Origin: an uncultured Flavobacteriales bacterium
GTDB lineage: Bacteria > Bacteroidota > Bacteroidia > Flavobacteriales_D > Sanyastnellaceae
DNA: 31,910 bases
Assembly: GCA_937967465.1 (NCBI GenBank)
Contig: CALBSW010000169.1
Coordinates: forward strand, 1 to 31,910
Direction of reading: 5' to 3'
In this document: positions 23,719 through 31,910 of the stretch, in pieces
How the letters are laid out: the number at the start of each line of letters is the position of its first letter
How positions within the stretch are numbered: position 1 is the stretch's first letter
Made by a program: the position numbers and the translations under genes
The notes under the pieces: generated by a model
The model's input: the letters and a program-made list of their open reading frames with translations, nothing else
Database searches by the model: none
What the model was told of the DNA's origin: nothing

Positions 23719-26477
23719 TTGAGGAGAACACAGAACAGGAGGGCCACGAGGAGCAGGATCTGCCACAGGACCCCGATGCCCAGTCCCCGCAGGACGGAGA
23801 GGGGGACGACGGCTCTGGTGCGGACATGGAACAGGTCATCCGCATCAAGGGGATGTACAACGAGTACTTCCTCGATTACGCTTCGTACGTCATCCTGGAG
23901 CGGGCCGTCCCGCACCTGCACGATGGCCTGAAGCCGGTGCAGCGCCGGATTCTGCATTCGCTCAAGGAGATGGACGATGGCCGTTTCCACAAGGTGGCCA
24001 ATGCCATCGGCAACACGATGAAGTACCACCCCCACGGGGATGCGAGCATTGGCGATGCCATGGTGCAAATCGGCCAACGGGAACTGGCCCTCGACTGCCA
24101 GGGAAACTGGGGCAACATCCTCACCGGTGACCGCGCGGCTGCCCCGCGTTACATCGAGACCCGCCTGAGCCCCTTCGCCAAGGAGGCGCTGTTCAACGCC
24201 AAGACCACCAACTGGCTGTCCAGCTATGACGGCCGGAACCAGGAGCCGGAGACCTTGCCGGTCAAATTCCCGCTGCTTCTGCAGCAGGGCGCGGAAGGCA
24301 TCGCCGTCGGACTGGCGTGCAAGATGCTGCCGCACAACTTCAACGAGCTCATCGACGGGTCGGTGGCCTACCTGAAGGGCCGCAGTTTCAAGCTCCTGCC
24401 TGACTTCCCCACCGGGGGTGAGGCCGACTGCGAGCAATACAATGACGGCCTGCGCGGCGGGCGGGTTCGCGTGCGGGCCAAGCTCCGCAAGGAGGACAAC
24501 AAAACCCTCATCGTGGAGGAAGTCCCGTATGGCGTCACCACGACCTCGCTCATTGAGAGCATCCTCAAGGCCAACGACAAGGGCAAAATCAAGGTCAAGC
24601 GGGTGGAAGACAACACTGCCGAGAAGGTGGAGGTGGTCATTCACCTGACCAGCGGCGTGAGCCCGGACCGGACCATCGATGCGTTGTACGCCTTCACCGA
24701 CTGCGAGGTGCGCATCGCTCCGAATGCCTGCGTGATCGAGGACGACAAGCCGGTGTTCCTCGGGGTCAAGGAGATCCTCAAGCGCAGCGCGGACCGCACC
24801 CGGATGCTGCTCGGTCGCGAGCTCGAAATCCGACTCGGCGAGCTTCAGGAATCCTGGCACTTCGCCTCCCTCGAGAAGATCTTCATCGAGAACCGCATTT
24901 ACCGCGACATCGAGGAGTGCGAGACGTGGGAGGCCATCCTGAAGGCGATCCACGAAGGGTTGGAGCCCCACATCCAACACCTGATCCGACCGGTGACCGA
25001 CGAGGACGTGACCCGCCTCACCGAGATCCGCATCAAGCGCATTTCCAAGTTCGACTCCGAGAAGGCCGACCAGCGCATTGCCAACCTCGAGGTGGAGATC
25101 GACGAGGTCAAGAACCACCTGGCCCACCTCACCGACTACACGGTGGAGTGGTACCGCCAGCTGAAGAAGAAATTCGGCAAGGGCCGGGAGCGCAAGACGG
25201 TCCTCAAGACCTTCGGCACCATCGACAGCGCCAAGGTGGCCGTGGCCAACCACAAGCTGCACGCCGATTTCAAGGAGGGCTTTGTCGGCATCGGCATGCC
25301 CCGGGGCGAGGGCGAATACATCTGCGACTGCTCCGACATCGCGGACATCATCGTCTTCCGAAAGGACGGCACCATGCAGGTGTCCAAAGTGACGTCCAAG
25401 GCCTTCTTCGGCAAGGACATTCTGCACGTGGGCGTGTGGAAGCGGGGCGACGAGCGCACCACCTACAACATGATCTACCGCGACGGCAAAAAGTCGGGTG
25501 GGGGACGCACCTTCGTCAAGCGGTTCAACGTCACGTCGATGACCCGGGACAAGGTCTACCCGTTGACCAAAGGGACCCCTGGTAGCCAAGTGCTGTGGTT
25601 CAGTGCCAATCCCAACGGCGAGGCGGAACAGGTCACGGTGCACCTCAGCCGGATGCCGCGTCTCAAGTCGCTCAAGATCGACGTCGACTTCTCTGAGATT
25701 TCCATCAAAGGCCGCGGGGCTGCCGGCAATACCGTCACCAAGTATGCCGTCACCGGCAAGGTGGACCTGAAGAGTGCGGGCACCAGCACCTTGGGAGCGC
25801 GAAAGGTGTGGTTCGACGAGAGTGTACGCCGCCTCAACAGCGATGGCCGCGGCCGTCTGCTCGGTGCGTTTGGGCCGGACGACCGGATGTTGGTGGTTGT
25901 GGCCAGCGGCGCCTATGAGCTCGTGAAGCCGGAGTTGTCCGTTCACTTTCCGGACGACATGGTGTTCCTCGACAAGTGGCACCGGGACCGCGCCCTGACA
26001 GTGGTGCACCTCGACGGTGAGAAGAAAGCGGTGTACGTCAAGCGGTTTGTGGCGGAGTCCTCTACCAAGACGGTGGGCTTCATTTCCGAGGAGGAAGGGT
26101 CCAAAATGCTGCTCTTCACGGACCACGGTGCCCCCGTCATCAAATGCAAGGGCAAGGACCTGGGCGAGCAACGGTTCAGCCTCAATGAGTTCATCGCCGT
26201 CAAAGGGGTCAAGGCCCGGGGCAAGCGCTTGTCGACCGATGCCCGTGCCAAAGTGACCATGGAGGACACGCCAGATCCGAACCTCGAAGCTGCGGCCAAA
26301 GCGGCGGAGGCGGAGGCGGCCGCAGCTGAAGCGACCCCGGAGGAGGAGGGCAAGTCGGCTGAAGGTCAGGCGCCCGCTCCAGCCGAAGCACCGCCCAAGT
26401 CCAAGGATGCGGCATCGAAAGCCAGCACGTCGCCCGCTGATGATGCGGGGGGCGATTTCCAAAACACCTTATTCTGA
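23715..26477 (+). CDS. parC: DNA topoisomerase IV subunit A
   Basis: ParC cuts and rejoins DNA. The 920-residue product has an acidic low-complexity N-terminal extension of about 37 residues, then the winged-helix core beginning VIRIKGMYNEYFLDYASYVI. The catalytic tyrosine is Tyr-146 in AAPRYIETRL. The quinolone-region motif reads HPHGDASIGDAM, with Ala-110 and Asp-114 at the positions of E. coli Ser-80 and Glu-84. The C-terminal half contains beta-pinwheel repeats (KVTSKAFFGKDILHVGVWKRGDE and others), followed by an Ala/Glu/Pro-rich tail of about 65 residues ending FQNTLF. Long ParC with such a tail is normal in Bacteroidota. The start overlaps parE by four bases. It is followed by the amylase-like gene after 11 bases. 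Confidence 0.95.
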   Translation: MIEENTEQEGHEEQDLPQDPDAQSPQDGEGDDGSGADMEQVIRIKGMYNEYFLDYASYVILERAVPHLHDGLKPVQRRILHSLKEMDDGRFHKVANAIGNTMKYHPHGDASIGDAMVQIGQRELALDCQGNWGNILTGDRAAAPRYIETRLSPFAKEALFNAKTTNWLSSYDGRNQEPETLPVKFPLLLQQGAEGIAVGLACKMLPHNFNELIDGSVAYLKGRSFKLLPDFPTGGEADCEQYNDGLRGGRVRVRAKLRKEDNKTLIVEEVPYGVTTTSLIESILKANDKGKIKVKRVEDNTAEKVEVVIHLTSGVSPDRTIDALYAFTDCEVRIAPNACVIEDDKPVFLGVKEILKRSADRTRMLLGRELEIRLGELQESWHFASLEKIFIENRIYRDIEECETWEAILKAIHEGLEPHIQHLIRPVTDEDVTRLTEIRIKRISKFDSEKADQRIANLEVEIDEVKNHLAHLTDYTVEWYRQLKKKFGKGRERKTVLKTFGTIDSAKVAVANHKLHADFKEGFVGIGMPRGEGEYICDCSDIADIIVFRKDGTMQVSKVTSKAFFGKDILHVGVWKRGDERTTYNMIYRDGKKSGGGRTFVKRFNVTSMTRDKVYPLTKGTPGSQVLWFSANPNGEAEQVTVHLSRMPRLKSLKIDVDFSEISIKGRGAAGNTVTKYAVTGKVDLKSAGTSTLGARKVWFDESVRRLNSDGRGRLLGAFGPDDRMLVVVASGAYELVKPELSVHFPDDMVFLDKWHRDRALTVVHLDGEKKAVYVKRFVAESSTKTVGFISEEEGSKMLLFTDHGAPVIKCKGKDLGEQRFSLNEFIAVKGVKARGKRLSTDARAKVTMEDTPDPNLEAAAKAAEAEAAAAEATPEEEGKSAEGQAPAPAEAPPKSKDAASKASTSPADDAGGDFQNTLF

Positions 26478-26488
26478 AATTCAGTCCC

Positions 26489-27907
26489 ATGAAGCGTTTT
26501 TTCTTCGTTCTCGCCCTCGCTGCCGTTGCGGCGTCCTGCGGGGATGCCCCGGCAGACCGAGCCACTTCGGATGCCCAAACTGTCAATCCCACGGACACCG
26601 CCGATCGATTGGTGCATCCTGAGTGGTCCCGAAATGCCACCATCTACGAGATGAATGTGCGCCAGCATTCGCCGAAAGGGGATTTGCGCAGCGCCACGGC
26701 GGACTTGGCCCGCATCCACCAACTCGGCGTGGACATTGTGTGGCTCATGCCCGTGCACCCCATTGGCGAAGTCAACCGGAAAGGCGGTGAGAATGCGGAC
26801 AACTACCTCGTGCAGCCCGGCAGCTCCTCCTTGGGCAGTCCTTACAGCGTGCAGGATTACCAAGCCCTGAACCCGGACTACGGCACATGGGAGGACTTCG
26901 ACGCCTTTGTGGCCACCGCCCACGATTACGGCATGAAAGTCATCCTCGACTGGGTGGCGAACCACACCGCGTTCGATGCCGTCTGGACGAAAGACAGCGT
27001 GTCTCGCGCCTACTTCCTGATGGATGAAGCCGGCGAATTGCAGCCGCCTCTGGGAACGGATTGGGTCGATGTGGCCCAGCTGGACTGGGAGAATGGTGTC
27101 GAGAACGGCTTGTACAATGCGATGGAGGAGGCCATGGTCTTCTGGGTGCAGGACCACGATGTGGACGGTTTCCGTTGCGATGTGGCCGGCAAGGTGCCCA
27201 CGCCATTCTGGGACCAGGCCAGACGTGCGCTGGAGGAGGTGAAGCCCGATGTCTTCATGCTCGCCGAAGCCGAGGTGCCGGAGCACCATGATCGCGCATT
27301 CGATGCGAGCTATGCGTGGGAATTCCACCACATCACCAACGAGGTTGCCCAAGGCCACATGAACGCCGATTCCGTGCGGGCCTATCTCGATCGGGAGGCC
27401 GAGCGTTTCCCCAGCAGCGCCTACCGGATGACCTTCATCACCAACCACGACGAGAACTCGTGGAACGGCACCGTCCGCGAGCGCTATGGCGATGCTGGCC
27501 GGGCCATGGCCGTGTTGTGCGGCACCGTGATGGGCATGCCCTTGATCTACGGGGGACAGGAGAGTGAAATGGACAAGCGCCTGCGCTTCTTCGAAAAGGA
27601 CACCGTGCCGTGGGGAGACTACCGGGCCATGTCCTTCTACCGCATCCTGAACGACCTCCACCACCGTCATACTCCACTGTACAATGGAGAGTTCGGTGCG
27701 CGGGCGGTTCAGCTCGTGGAGGAAGGCGATGTGCTGTACTTCGAGCGCAAGGACGCCGAGCAAGCCGTGCGCGTGGTCATCAACCTGAGCGACACCCCGG
27801 TGGAGTTCACCCCGGAAGGGCTCGAGGGATTCCGCACCACCTTCAGCAGAAAGTCCCTGGAGCGCACGGTCTGGGAGCCCTGGAGCTTCGAGGTGTTCGT
27901 GAAGTGA
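26489..27907 (+). CDS. GH13 alpha-amylase family lipoprotein
   Basis: The 472-residue product has a lipoprotein signal (MKRFFFVLALAAVAASC, acylated Cys-17) and a GH13 (beta/alpha)8 catalytic domain. All four conserved regions are present: region I DWVANHT; region II DGFRCDVAGKVP with nucleophile Asp-231; region III MLAEAE with acid/base Glu-260; and region IV FITNHDEN with Asp-321. A short C-terminal beta domain (about 395-472) ends in VWEPWSFEVFV. GH13 enzymes cleave or rearrange alpha-glucans; as a lipoprotein it would act in the periplasm or at the surface on maltodextrins or glycogen. The ATG is 11 bases after parC; the downstream mgsA gene begins two bases after its stop, so it may be part of an operon. 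The exact substrate is not readable. Confidence 0.93.
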   Translation: MKRFFFVLALAAVAASCGDAPADRATSDAQTVNPTDTADRLVHPEWSRNATIYEMNVRQHSPKGDLRSATADLARIHQLGVDIVWLMPVHPIGEVNRKGGENADNYLVQPGSSSLGSPYSVQDYQALNPDYGTWEDFDAFVATAHDYGMKVILDWVANHTAFDAVWTKDSVSRAYFLMDEAGELQPPLGTDWVDVAQLDWENGVENGLYNAMEEAMVFWVQDHDVDGFRCDVAGKVPTPFWDQARRALEEVKPDVFMLAEAEVPEHHDRAFDASYAWEFHHITNEVAQGHMNADSVRAYLDREAERFPSSAYRMTFITNHDENSWNGTVRERYGDAGRAMAVLCGTVMGMPLIYGGQESEMDKRLRFFEKDTVPWGDYRAMSFYRILNDLHHRHTPLYNGEFGARAVQLVEEGDVLYFERKDAEQAVRVVINLSDTPVEFTPEGLEGFRTTFSRKSLERTVWEPWSFEVFVK

Positions 27908-27909
27908 AC

Positions 27910-28272
27910 ATGAAGTACATCGCGCTGGTGGCCCACGACGGCAAGAAGGACGAACTCGTGGCGTTTGCGCAGCGGTGGCAGAAGTTCTTCAACAAGGTGC
28001 CCATCCTGGCCACGAAAACCACGGGGTCCCGTCTGGCCGAAAAGGGCATGGACGTGGAGACGGTGGCTTCCGGACCGAAAGGCGGGGACGCGCAGATTGC
28101 GGCCCGCATTGCGGAGGGCAAGGTGGCCGGCGTCATCTTCTTTCGGGATCCGATGGGCAAGCACCCGCACGAGCCCGACATCAACATGCTGCTTCGGATG
28201 TGCGATGTCTACGACATTCCGTTGGCGACGAATCCAGCGACTGCAGAGTTGATCGCCCGCAACATCAGCTGA
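27910..28272 (+). CDS. mgsA: Methylglyoxal synthase
   Basis: MgsA converts dihydroxyacetone phosphate to methylglyoxal and phosphate, a bypass of lower glycolysis under phosphate limitation. The 120-residue product has LVAHD near the N-terminus, ASGPKGGDAQ with the catalytic-region Asp-60, FFRDP and the C-terminal PHEPDINMLLR and IPLATNPATAE, which match the family in order. Its length is normal apart from a short N-terminus. The phosphate-binding turn reads ATKTTG where E. coli has ATGTTG (Lys-36 replaces Gly). I start at ATG 27910; the same frame extends well upstream into the amylase gene without a proper start. A GTG at 27904 is an alternative. It is flanked by amylase and prmC at 2 and 4 bases. 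Confidence 0.92.
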   Translation: MKYIALVAHDGKKDELVAFAQRWQKFFNKVPILATKTTGSRLAEKGMDVETVASGPKGGDAQIAARIAEGKVAGVIFFRDPMGKHPHEPDINMLLRMCDVYDIPLATNPATAELIARNIS

Positions 28273-28276
28273 GCGG

Positions 28277-29182
28277 ATGGCGGAGCCCCTCTCGTTGCCA
28301 GCGGACAACCGGGACCGCTCTGTGAGGCAGTGGCTCCATCAGGCGCTGGCGTCCGGAGAGGGTGCTTCGCCCATGTTGGCTGAGGCGCGCGAACGCGAGG
28401 CCATCGCGGATCGGCTGATGGCTGACTTGGATGACCGATCGCGGCTGGTTTTGGAAGCCTTGGAGCGACGTTATGACGAAGGGGAGTTGACCCGCCTGCA
28501 ACAGGGGTTGAAGCGGGTGCTGTCTGGCGAGCCGGTTCAACGGGTTGTCGGCTGGACCGAATTCAGGGGGTTGCGCATGGGCTGCAGTGGCGAGGTGCTG
28601 ATTCCCCGTCCGGAAACGGAAGAAGTGGTGGGGTGGTTTCTCCGCGCCATGGACGGATTGCCCGGGGACCCTTCGCGTCGTCGGGTGCTCGATGTGGGCA
28701 CCGGCAGCGGCTGCATGGCCTTGGCCATCCAGGCAGAACGTCCCGGTTGGGAAGTGGTGGCCATCGACCTCTCCACCGCCGCGCTGGAGCAGGCCGCGCA
28801 GAATGCGAGCCGCCTTGGTTTGCAGCAGGTGAATTGGGTGCTGGCGGATGCATTGGACCTGAGCGCCTGGCCTGCCGGCGCATTCGATGGCATCGTGTCC
28901 AATCCGCCGTACATCCCGCATTCCGAGCTCTTGGAATCCCACGTGCACGACCACGAGCCGGGAATGGCCCTGTATGTCCCGGACGAAGACCCTTTGTGCT
29001 TCTACGCGGCGCTGGCCAAAGCGGCCACCCAGAAGCTCACCGCTCCAGGGTGCATGGTGGCTGAGACACACTACAAATTCACGCAAGACGTGGCCAAATG
29101 TTGGCAACTCGAGGGGGCTCAGGTGGACGTCCTCATCGACCTTCAAGGTGCCGAAAGGGCGGTCAGCCTGCGGCGAAACTGA
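28277..29182 (+). CDS. prmC: Peptide chain release factor N5-glutamine methyltransferase PrmC (HemK)
   Basis: PrmC methylates the GGQ glutamine of release factors RF1 and RF2 using S-adenosylmethionine. The 301-residue product has an N-terminal helical domain, the SAM loop LDVGTGSGCMALA (Asp-139 to Gly-145), acidic VVAIDLS after strand 2, and the catalytic NPPYIP (Asn-209 to Tyr-212), which identifies the N5-glutamine group. The C-terminal HEPGMALYVPDEDPLCFY is also family-typical. Its length is slightly over the usual 280, mainly in the N-terminus. It begins four bases after mgsA and ends 19 bases before ligA, suggesting co-transcription. Assignment is secure. Confidence 0.95.
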   Translation: MAEPLSLPADNRDRSVRQWLHQALASGEGASPMLAEAREREAIADRLMADLDDRSRLVLEALERRYDEGELTRLQQGLKRVLSGEPVQRVVGWTEFRGLRMGCSGEVLIPRPETEEVVGWFLRAMDGLPGDPSRRRVLDVGTGSGCMALAIQAERPGWEVVAIDLSTAALEQAAQNASRLGLQQVNWVLADALDLSAWPAGAFDGIVSNPPYIPHSELLESHVHDHEPGMALYVPDEDPLCFYAALAKAATQKLTAPGCMVAETHYKFTQDVAKCWQLEGAQVDVLIDLQGAERAVSLRRN

Positions 29183-29201
29183 ACCACTTCCAATCCGCAT
29201 C

Positions 29202-31208
29202 ATGCAGGCCGAAGCACGCATTGAAGAACTCCGTCGGACCCTCCACGAGCACAACCACCGCTACTACGTCTTGGCTGAGCCAACGATTTCGGATCGGGAG
29301 TTCGACGCCCTCCTCAGCGAGTTGGAATTGCTCGAGGCAGCCCATCCTGAGTTGGACGATCCCAACAGCCCGACCCGACGTGTGGGCAGCGGGTTGACCG
29401 ACCAGTTCAACAAGGTGGCCCACAGCCGGCCGATGCTGTCCTTGGCCAACAGCTACAACGCCCAGGAGGTGGAGGAATGGGCGGACCGGGTCCAGCGTGA
29501 AACGGCGGGGGCGTGTCGCTTCACCTGTGAGCTCAAATACGATGGCGTGGCCATCGCCTTGCAGTACGAAAACCGGGCGTTGGTGCGCGCTTTGACGCGG
29601 GGGGACGGGGAGACCGGAGAGGACATCACCCCCAATGTGCGGACCATCCGCACCCTGCCGCTGACATTGAATCCTCAAGCACCCGAAAACGTGGAAATCC
29701 GGGGGGAAATCATCTTGCCTCGGGCGGCGTTCAACGCCTTGAATGAGCGGGTGGTCGCGCAAGGCCGCAAGCCGTTCGTGAATCCACGGAACACGGCGGC
29801 GGGCAGCTTGAAACTGCAGGACAGCGCCGAGGTGGCGCGCCGGGGCTTGGACTGCTTCCTGTACGGTGTGGACCTCGATGCGGCGGCGTTGCCCGCCCAT
29901 TCTGCAGGAGTAGAGGCTGCCGGAACATGGGGGTTCAAGACCCCATGGACGCTTGGCCGGGCGTTTGCGGTGGTGGACGATGTGGCGGGGGTGATGGACT
30001 ATCTGCGCCATTGGGAGGAAGCCCGCCATGGGCTGCCTTTTGACATTGATGGGGTGGTCATCAAAGTGGATGAAACGGTTCACCGCCGAAGCTTGGGGTC
30101 CACAGCCAAAGCCCCGCGCTGGGCCTTGGCCTACAAATTCGAAACGGAGCAGGGATTGACCCGACTGAATCGCATCGACTACCAGGTGGGCAGGACAGGC
30201 GCCATCACACCTGTGGCCCGGCTCGACCCCGTGTTCATCGCCGGCACCACGGTCGAAAATGCGTCTTTGCACAATGCCGACCAGATCGCACAGCTCGACA
30301 TTCGGGAAGGCGACCTCGTGCGCGTGGAGAAGGGCGGAGAAATCATTCCCAAGGTGGTGGGCGTGGTCTTGGATGAGCGGCCTGCAGGCAGTCAGCCCCA
30401 TGTCTATGCCACCACCTGTCCTGATTGCGAATCTCGCCTCGAACGTGCGGAGGAGGAGGCGCGACACTATTGTCCCAATGCCACGGGATGTCCCGAACAG
30501 ATCAAAGGGCGTGTGGAGCACTTCGCCAGCCGCAAGGCACTCAACATCGACGGGCTGGGCGACAAGAGTGTGGAGCAACTGTATGCCGCGGGCATGGTGC
30601 GCAATCCAGCTGACCTCTATGATTTGACCTTGGAACCCCTGCTCACCTTGGATCGAATGGGGGAGACCAAAGCGGGCAACCTTTTGGCTGGCATTGCAGC
30701 TTCCAAAGACATTCCGTTTGAGCGGGTTTTGTTTGCACTCGGCATTCGCCATGTGGGAGCAACCGTGGCGAAGCGGTTGGCGAGCCATTTCGGTTCACTG
30801 GAAGCCCTGCAGCGGGCGGACCGGGAGGCCCTGTTGGAGCTGGATGTTGTCGGACCAGTCATTGCGGATGCGGTGCTGGGCTTTTTTGCGGATGAAGCAC
30901 AAATGGCGCACCTCAGGCGCTTGTTGACTGCTGGACTTCAGTTCGAGGCAAGTGCTACAGCGGCTCCGCAGGGCACGGCTTTGCAAGGCAAAAAGTGCGT
31001 GGTCAGTGGGGTGTTCAGCATGCCGAGGGACGAAGTCAAGCGGCTCGTCGAGCAGAATGGCGGCAAGCTGTCCGGCAGTGTGTCGGGCAGCACGGATTAC
31101 CTCATCGCCGGGGACAAAATGGGGCCTGCCAAGCGCGAAAAGGCCGAGCGGGCCGGAGTCCGAATCTTGTCGGAATCGGAGTTCATGGGCATGATATCCG
31201 GTTCGTGA
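29202..31208 (+). CDS. ligA: NAD-dependent DNA ligase LigA
   Basis: LigA seals nicks using NAD+ in replication and repair. From ATG 29202 (MQAEARIEELR) the product is 668 residues, the normal length; the frame is open back to 28887 but that would run through prmC. The adenylation site is Lys-112 in CELKYDGVAIAL, with YYVLAEPTISDREFD of the Ia domain near the start. The zinc finger is present (CPDC and YCPNATGCP), followed by helix-hairpin-helix repeats (VGATVAKRLASHFGSLEAL and neighbours). The C-terminal BRCT domain spans about residues 590-665 (CVVSGVFSMPRDEVKRLVE). It is last in the plus-strand run and may be followed by a terminator, although I see no clear hairpin. Confidence 0.96.
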   Translation: MQAEARIEELRRTLHEHNHRYYVLAEPTISDREFDALLSELELLEAAHPELDDPNSPTRRVGSGLTDQFNKVAHSRPMLSLANSYNAQEVEEWADRVQRETAGACRFTCELKYDGVAIALQYENRALVRALTRGDGETGEDITPNVRTIRTLPLTLNPQAPENVEIRGEIILPRAAFNALNERVVAQGRKPFVNPRNTAAGSLKLQDSAEVARRGLDCFLYGVDLDAAALPAHSAGVEAAGTWGFKTPWTLGRAFAVVDDVAGVMDYLRHWEEARHGLPFDIDGVVIKVDETVHRRSLGSTAKAPRWALAYKFETEQGLTRLNRIDYQVGRTGAITPVARLDPVFIAGTTVENASLHNADQIAQLDIREGDLVRVEKGGEIIPKVVGVVLDERPAGSQPHVYATTCPDCESRLERAEEEARHYCPNATGCPEQIKGRVEHFASRKALNIDGLGDKSVEQLYAAGMVRNPADLYDLTLEPLLTLDRMGETKAGNLLAGIAASKDIPFERVLFALGIRHVGATVAKRLASHFGSLEALQRADREALLELDVVGPVIADAVLGFFADEAQMAHLRRLLTAGLQFEASATAAPQGTALQGKKCVVSGVFSMPRDEVKRLVEQNGGKLSGSVSGSTDYLIAGDKMGPAKREKAERAGVRILSESEFMGMISGS

Positions 31209-31303
31209 GAGAAGAATAATTTATTCAGGCAGATATTATAGGATTTGTAATCGGCCTGATTCGGCGTGCGGTTTGGGTTAAATTGAAGAACCAATCGCTG
31301 AGA
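31209..31303 (+). promoter_or_regulatory. AT-rich upstream region of the right-edge secreted-protein gene
   Basis: These 95 bases are clearly more AT-rich than the rest of the window, as expected for a promoter. Near-matches to the Bacteroidota -7 box TAnnTTTG are TAGGATTTG (one base too long, about 31239-31247) and TAAATTG (31279-31285, one T short). Neither has a clear -33 partner, so the exact promoter is unresolved. Confidence 0.25.
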
Positions 31304-31910
31304 ATGAACCATTTGACTCACAGCTTGACCATCCTGATGGTCTCTGCCCTTTCCGTCCTGACCGGTTTCGGCTAATCCTGCATCGACCCGGACGCCTGCA
31401 ACTACGACCCCAACGCGGGCACGCCAGACGCCGTCTGCCTCGAAATCATCCCCTTCGCCACCCATGACTCCGGCGACCTGGCGGGCATGACGACGTGGCG
31501 GGTGTACTTCCGAACAACCGATCCCGCTGACTTCGTCACGGCGGTCTACGGGAATCAATCCGAGCCCCTCTCGCTGACCACGACCACGAGCTTCTACCAG
31601 AATGCCCTCGGTGGTGCCACGGCCCAGCCCATCAATCCCCTGTTACTCCCCACTTTCCCGGACTTGGAGTTCGACAGCTTCGTGACCATCGGCTTGTCCC
31701 AGATGGCCAACACGGCGATCGGAGAGAACGCACCGAGTACAGCTGCGTCGCCCGCCCAGGACTGGTCCGCCGCCTTTGAGGCCGGCCAGGACCTGATCAT
31801 CGACGATATCATCGGCAGTCTGTGGTTCATCTACAACGGAGATTCCAATGGAGCTCCCGACGCAGATGAGAGTGTGCTCCTCGCCCAGCTGACCACTGAC
31901 GGAGACATTG
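31304..31910 (+). pseudogene. Secreted Cys-rich-repeat protein with in-frame TAA after the signal peptide (3' end beyond window)
   Basis: From ATG 31304 the frame encodes a signal peptide MNHLTHSLTILMVSALSVLTGFG, then a TAA at 31373-31375, and then continues open to the window edge. After the TAA it reads SCIDPDACNYDPNAG, a Cys-rich repeat of the kind in the metalloprotease and BNR/VPS10-like proteins, followed by a beta-rich region (MTTWRVYFRTTDPADFV and onward). In other Bacteroidota secreted proteins the junction commonly reads Gln-Ser, and CAA to TAA is a single change, so the gene probably encoded ...TGFGQSCIDPD.... No in-frame start with a signal peptide exists after the stop. It may be a pseudogene or contain a base error. 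Beyond export I cannot assign a function. The C-terminus is not in view. Confidence 0.65.

Noticed and set aside
23427..26462. A very long open frame (1011 codons) on the minus strand opposite parE/parC
   Set aside because: It lies opposite two certain genes and its predicted protein is low-complexity and His/Val/Leu/Gly-rich, as expected from the antisense of GC-rich coding DNA.
28887..29201. Upstream extension of the ligA frame into prmC
   Set aside because: The LigA Ia domain begins right at MQAEARIEELR (29202) and the extension overlaps prmC in another frame.
29163..30788. A 541-codon minus-strand open frame opposite ligA
   Set aside because: Antisense of ligA, with no signature of its own.
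1..31910. tRNA, rRNA, CRISPR, transposase or phage signals
   Set aside because: I looked for cloverleaf-like segments, spaced direct repeats, and mobile-element proteins and saw none; a tRNA scan would be decisive.

Overview
The window comes from the chromosome of a member of the Bacteroidota, most likely a GC-rich (about 60% by eye) marine-type Flavobacteriales relative. The evidence is a type IX secretion (T9SS) type-A C-terminal sorting domain, a DUF4249 lipoprotein, the neighbourhood nusB - DUF1573 lipoprotein - yajC - YbbR-like, a long NusB with the NusB fold only at its C-terminus, a ParE/ParC pair of Bacteroidota type, and secreted proteins carrying the Cys-rich 'GCTxPxACNY...DDGSC' repeat. 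Coding density is very high. I see no rRNA, tRNA, CRISPR array, insertion sequence, integrase or phage gene, and no gene-free stretch longer than about 200 bases.

Region 1 (2-8732, minus strand) reads as one tightly packed transcription unit: nusB, a DUF1573 lipoprotein, yajC, a short YbbR-like protein, an NhaC-type antiporter, uvrA, a LOG-family phosphoribohydrolase, a small lipoprotein, and a T9SS cargo protein cut by the left edge. Several junctions are 4-base ATGA overlaps. Region 2 (8802-11277, plus) holds a DUF4249 lipoprotein with a clear Bacteroidota -7 box (TAATTTTG) and a DUF4139/MuiA-like secreted protein.

Region 3 (11282-21656, minus) runs, in transcription order, from a secreted metzincin metalloprotease, through a very large BNR/VPS10-like secreted protein, to pepD, surE, a small membrane protein and lpxB. 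The two secreted proteins share a Cys-rich repeat, a MopE-like Ca/Cu-binding-type segment and a homologous 57-residue dockerin-like module that forms the exact C-terminus of each. The BNR/VPS10 gene is split by an in-frame TGA.

Region 4 (21838-31208, plus) contains parE and parC (ATGA overlap), a GH13 alpha-amylase-like lipoprotein, methylglyoxal synthase, prmC and ligA, closely spaced. At the right edge a further secreted Cys-rich protein begins (31304) but has an in-frame TAA directly after its signal peptide.

Most genes are housekeeping: transcription antitermination, secretion, nucleotide excision repair, lipid A synthesis, decatenation, release-factor methylation and ligation. The noteworthy material is the accessory surface-protein set: a shared C-terminal module that may be an anchoring or sorting signal, and nonsense codons in two of the three Cys-rich-repeat proteins while all the housekeeping genes are intact.
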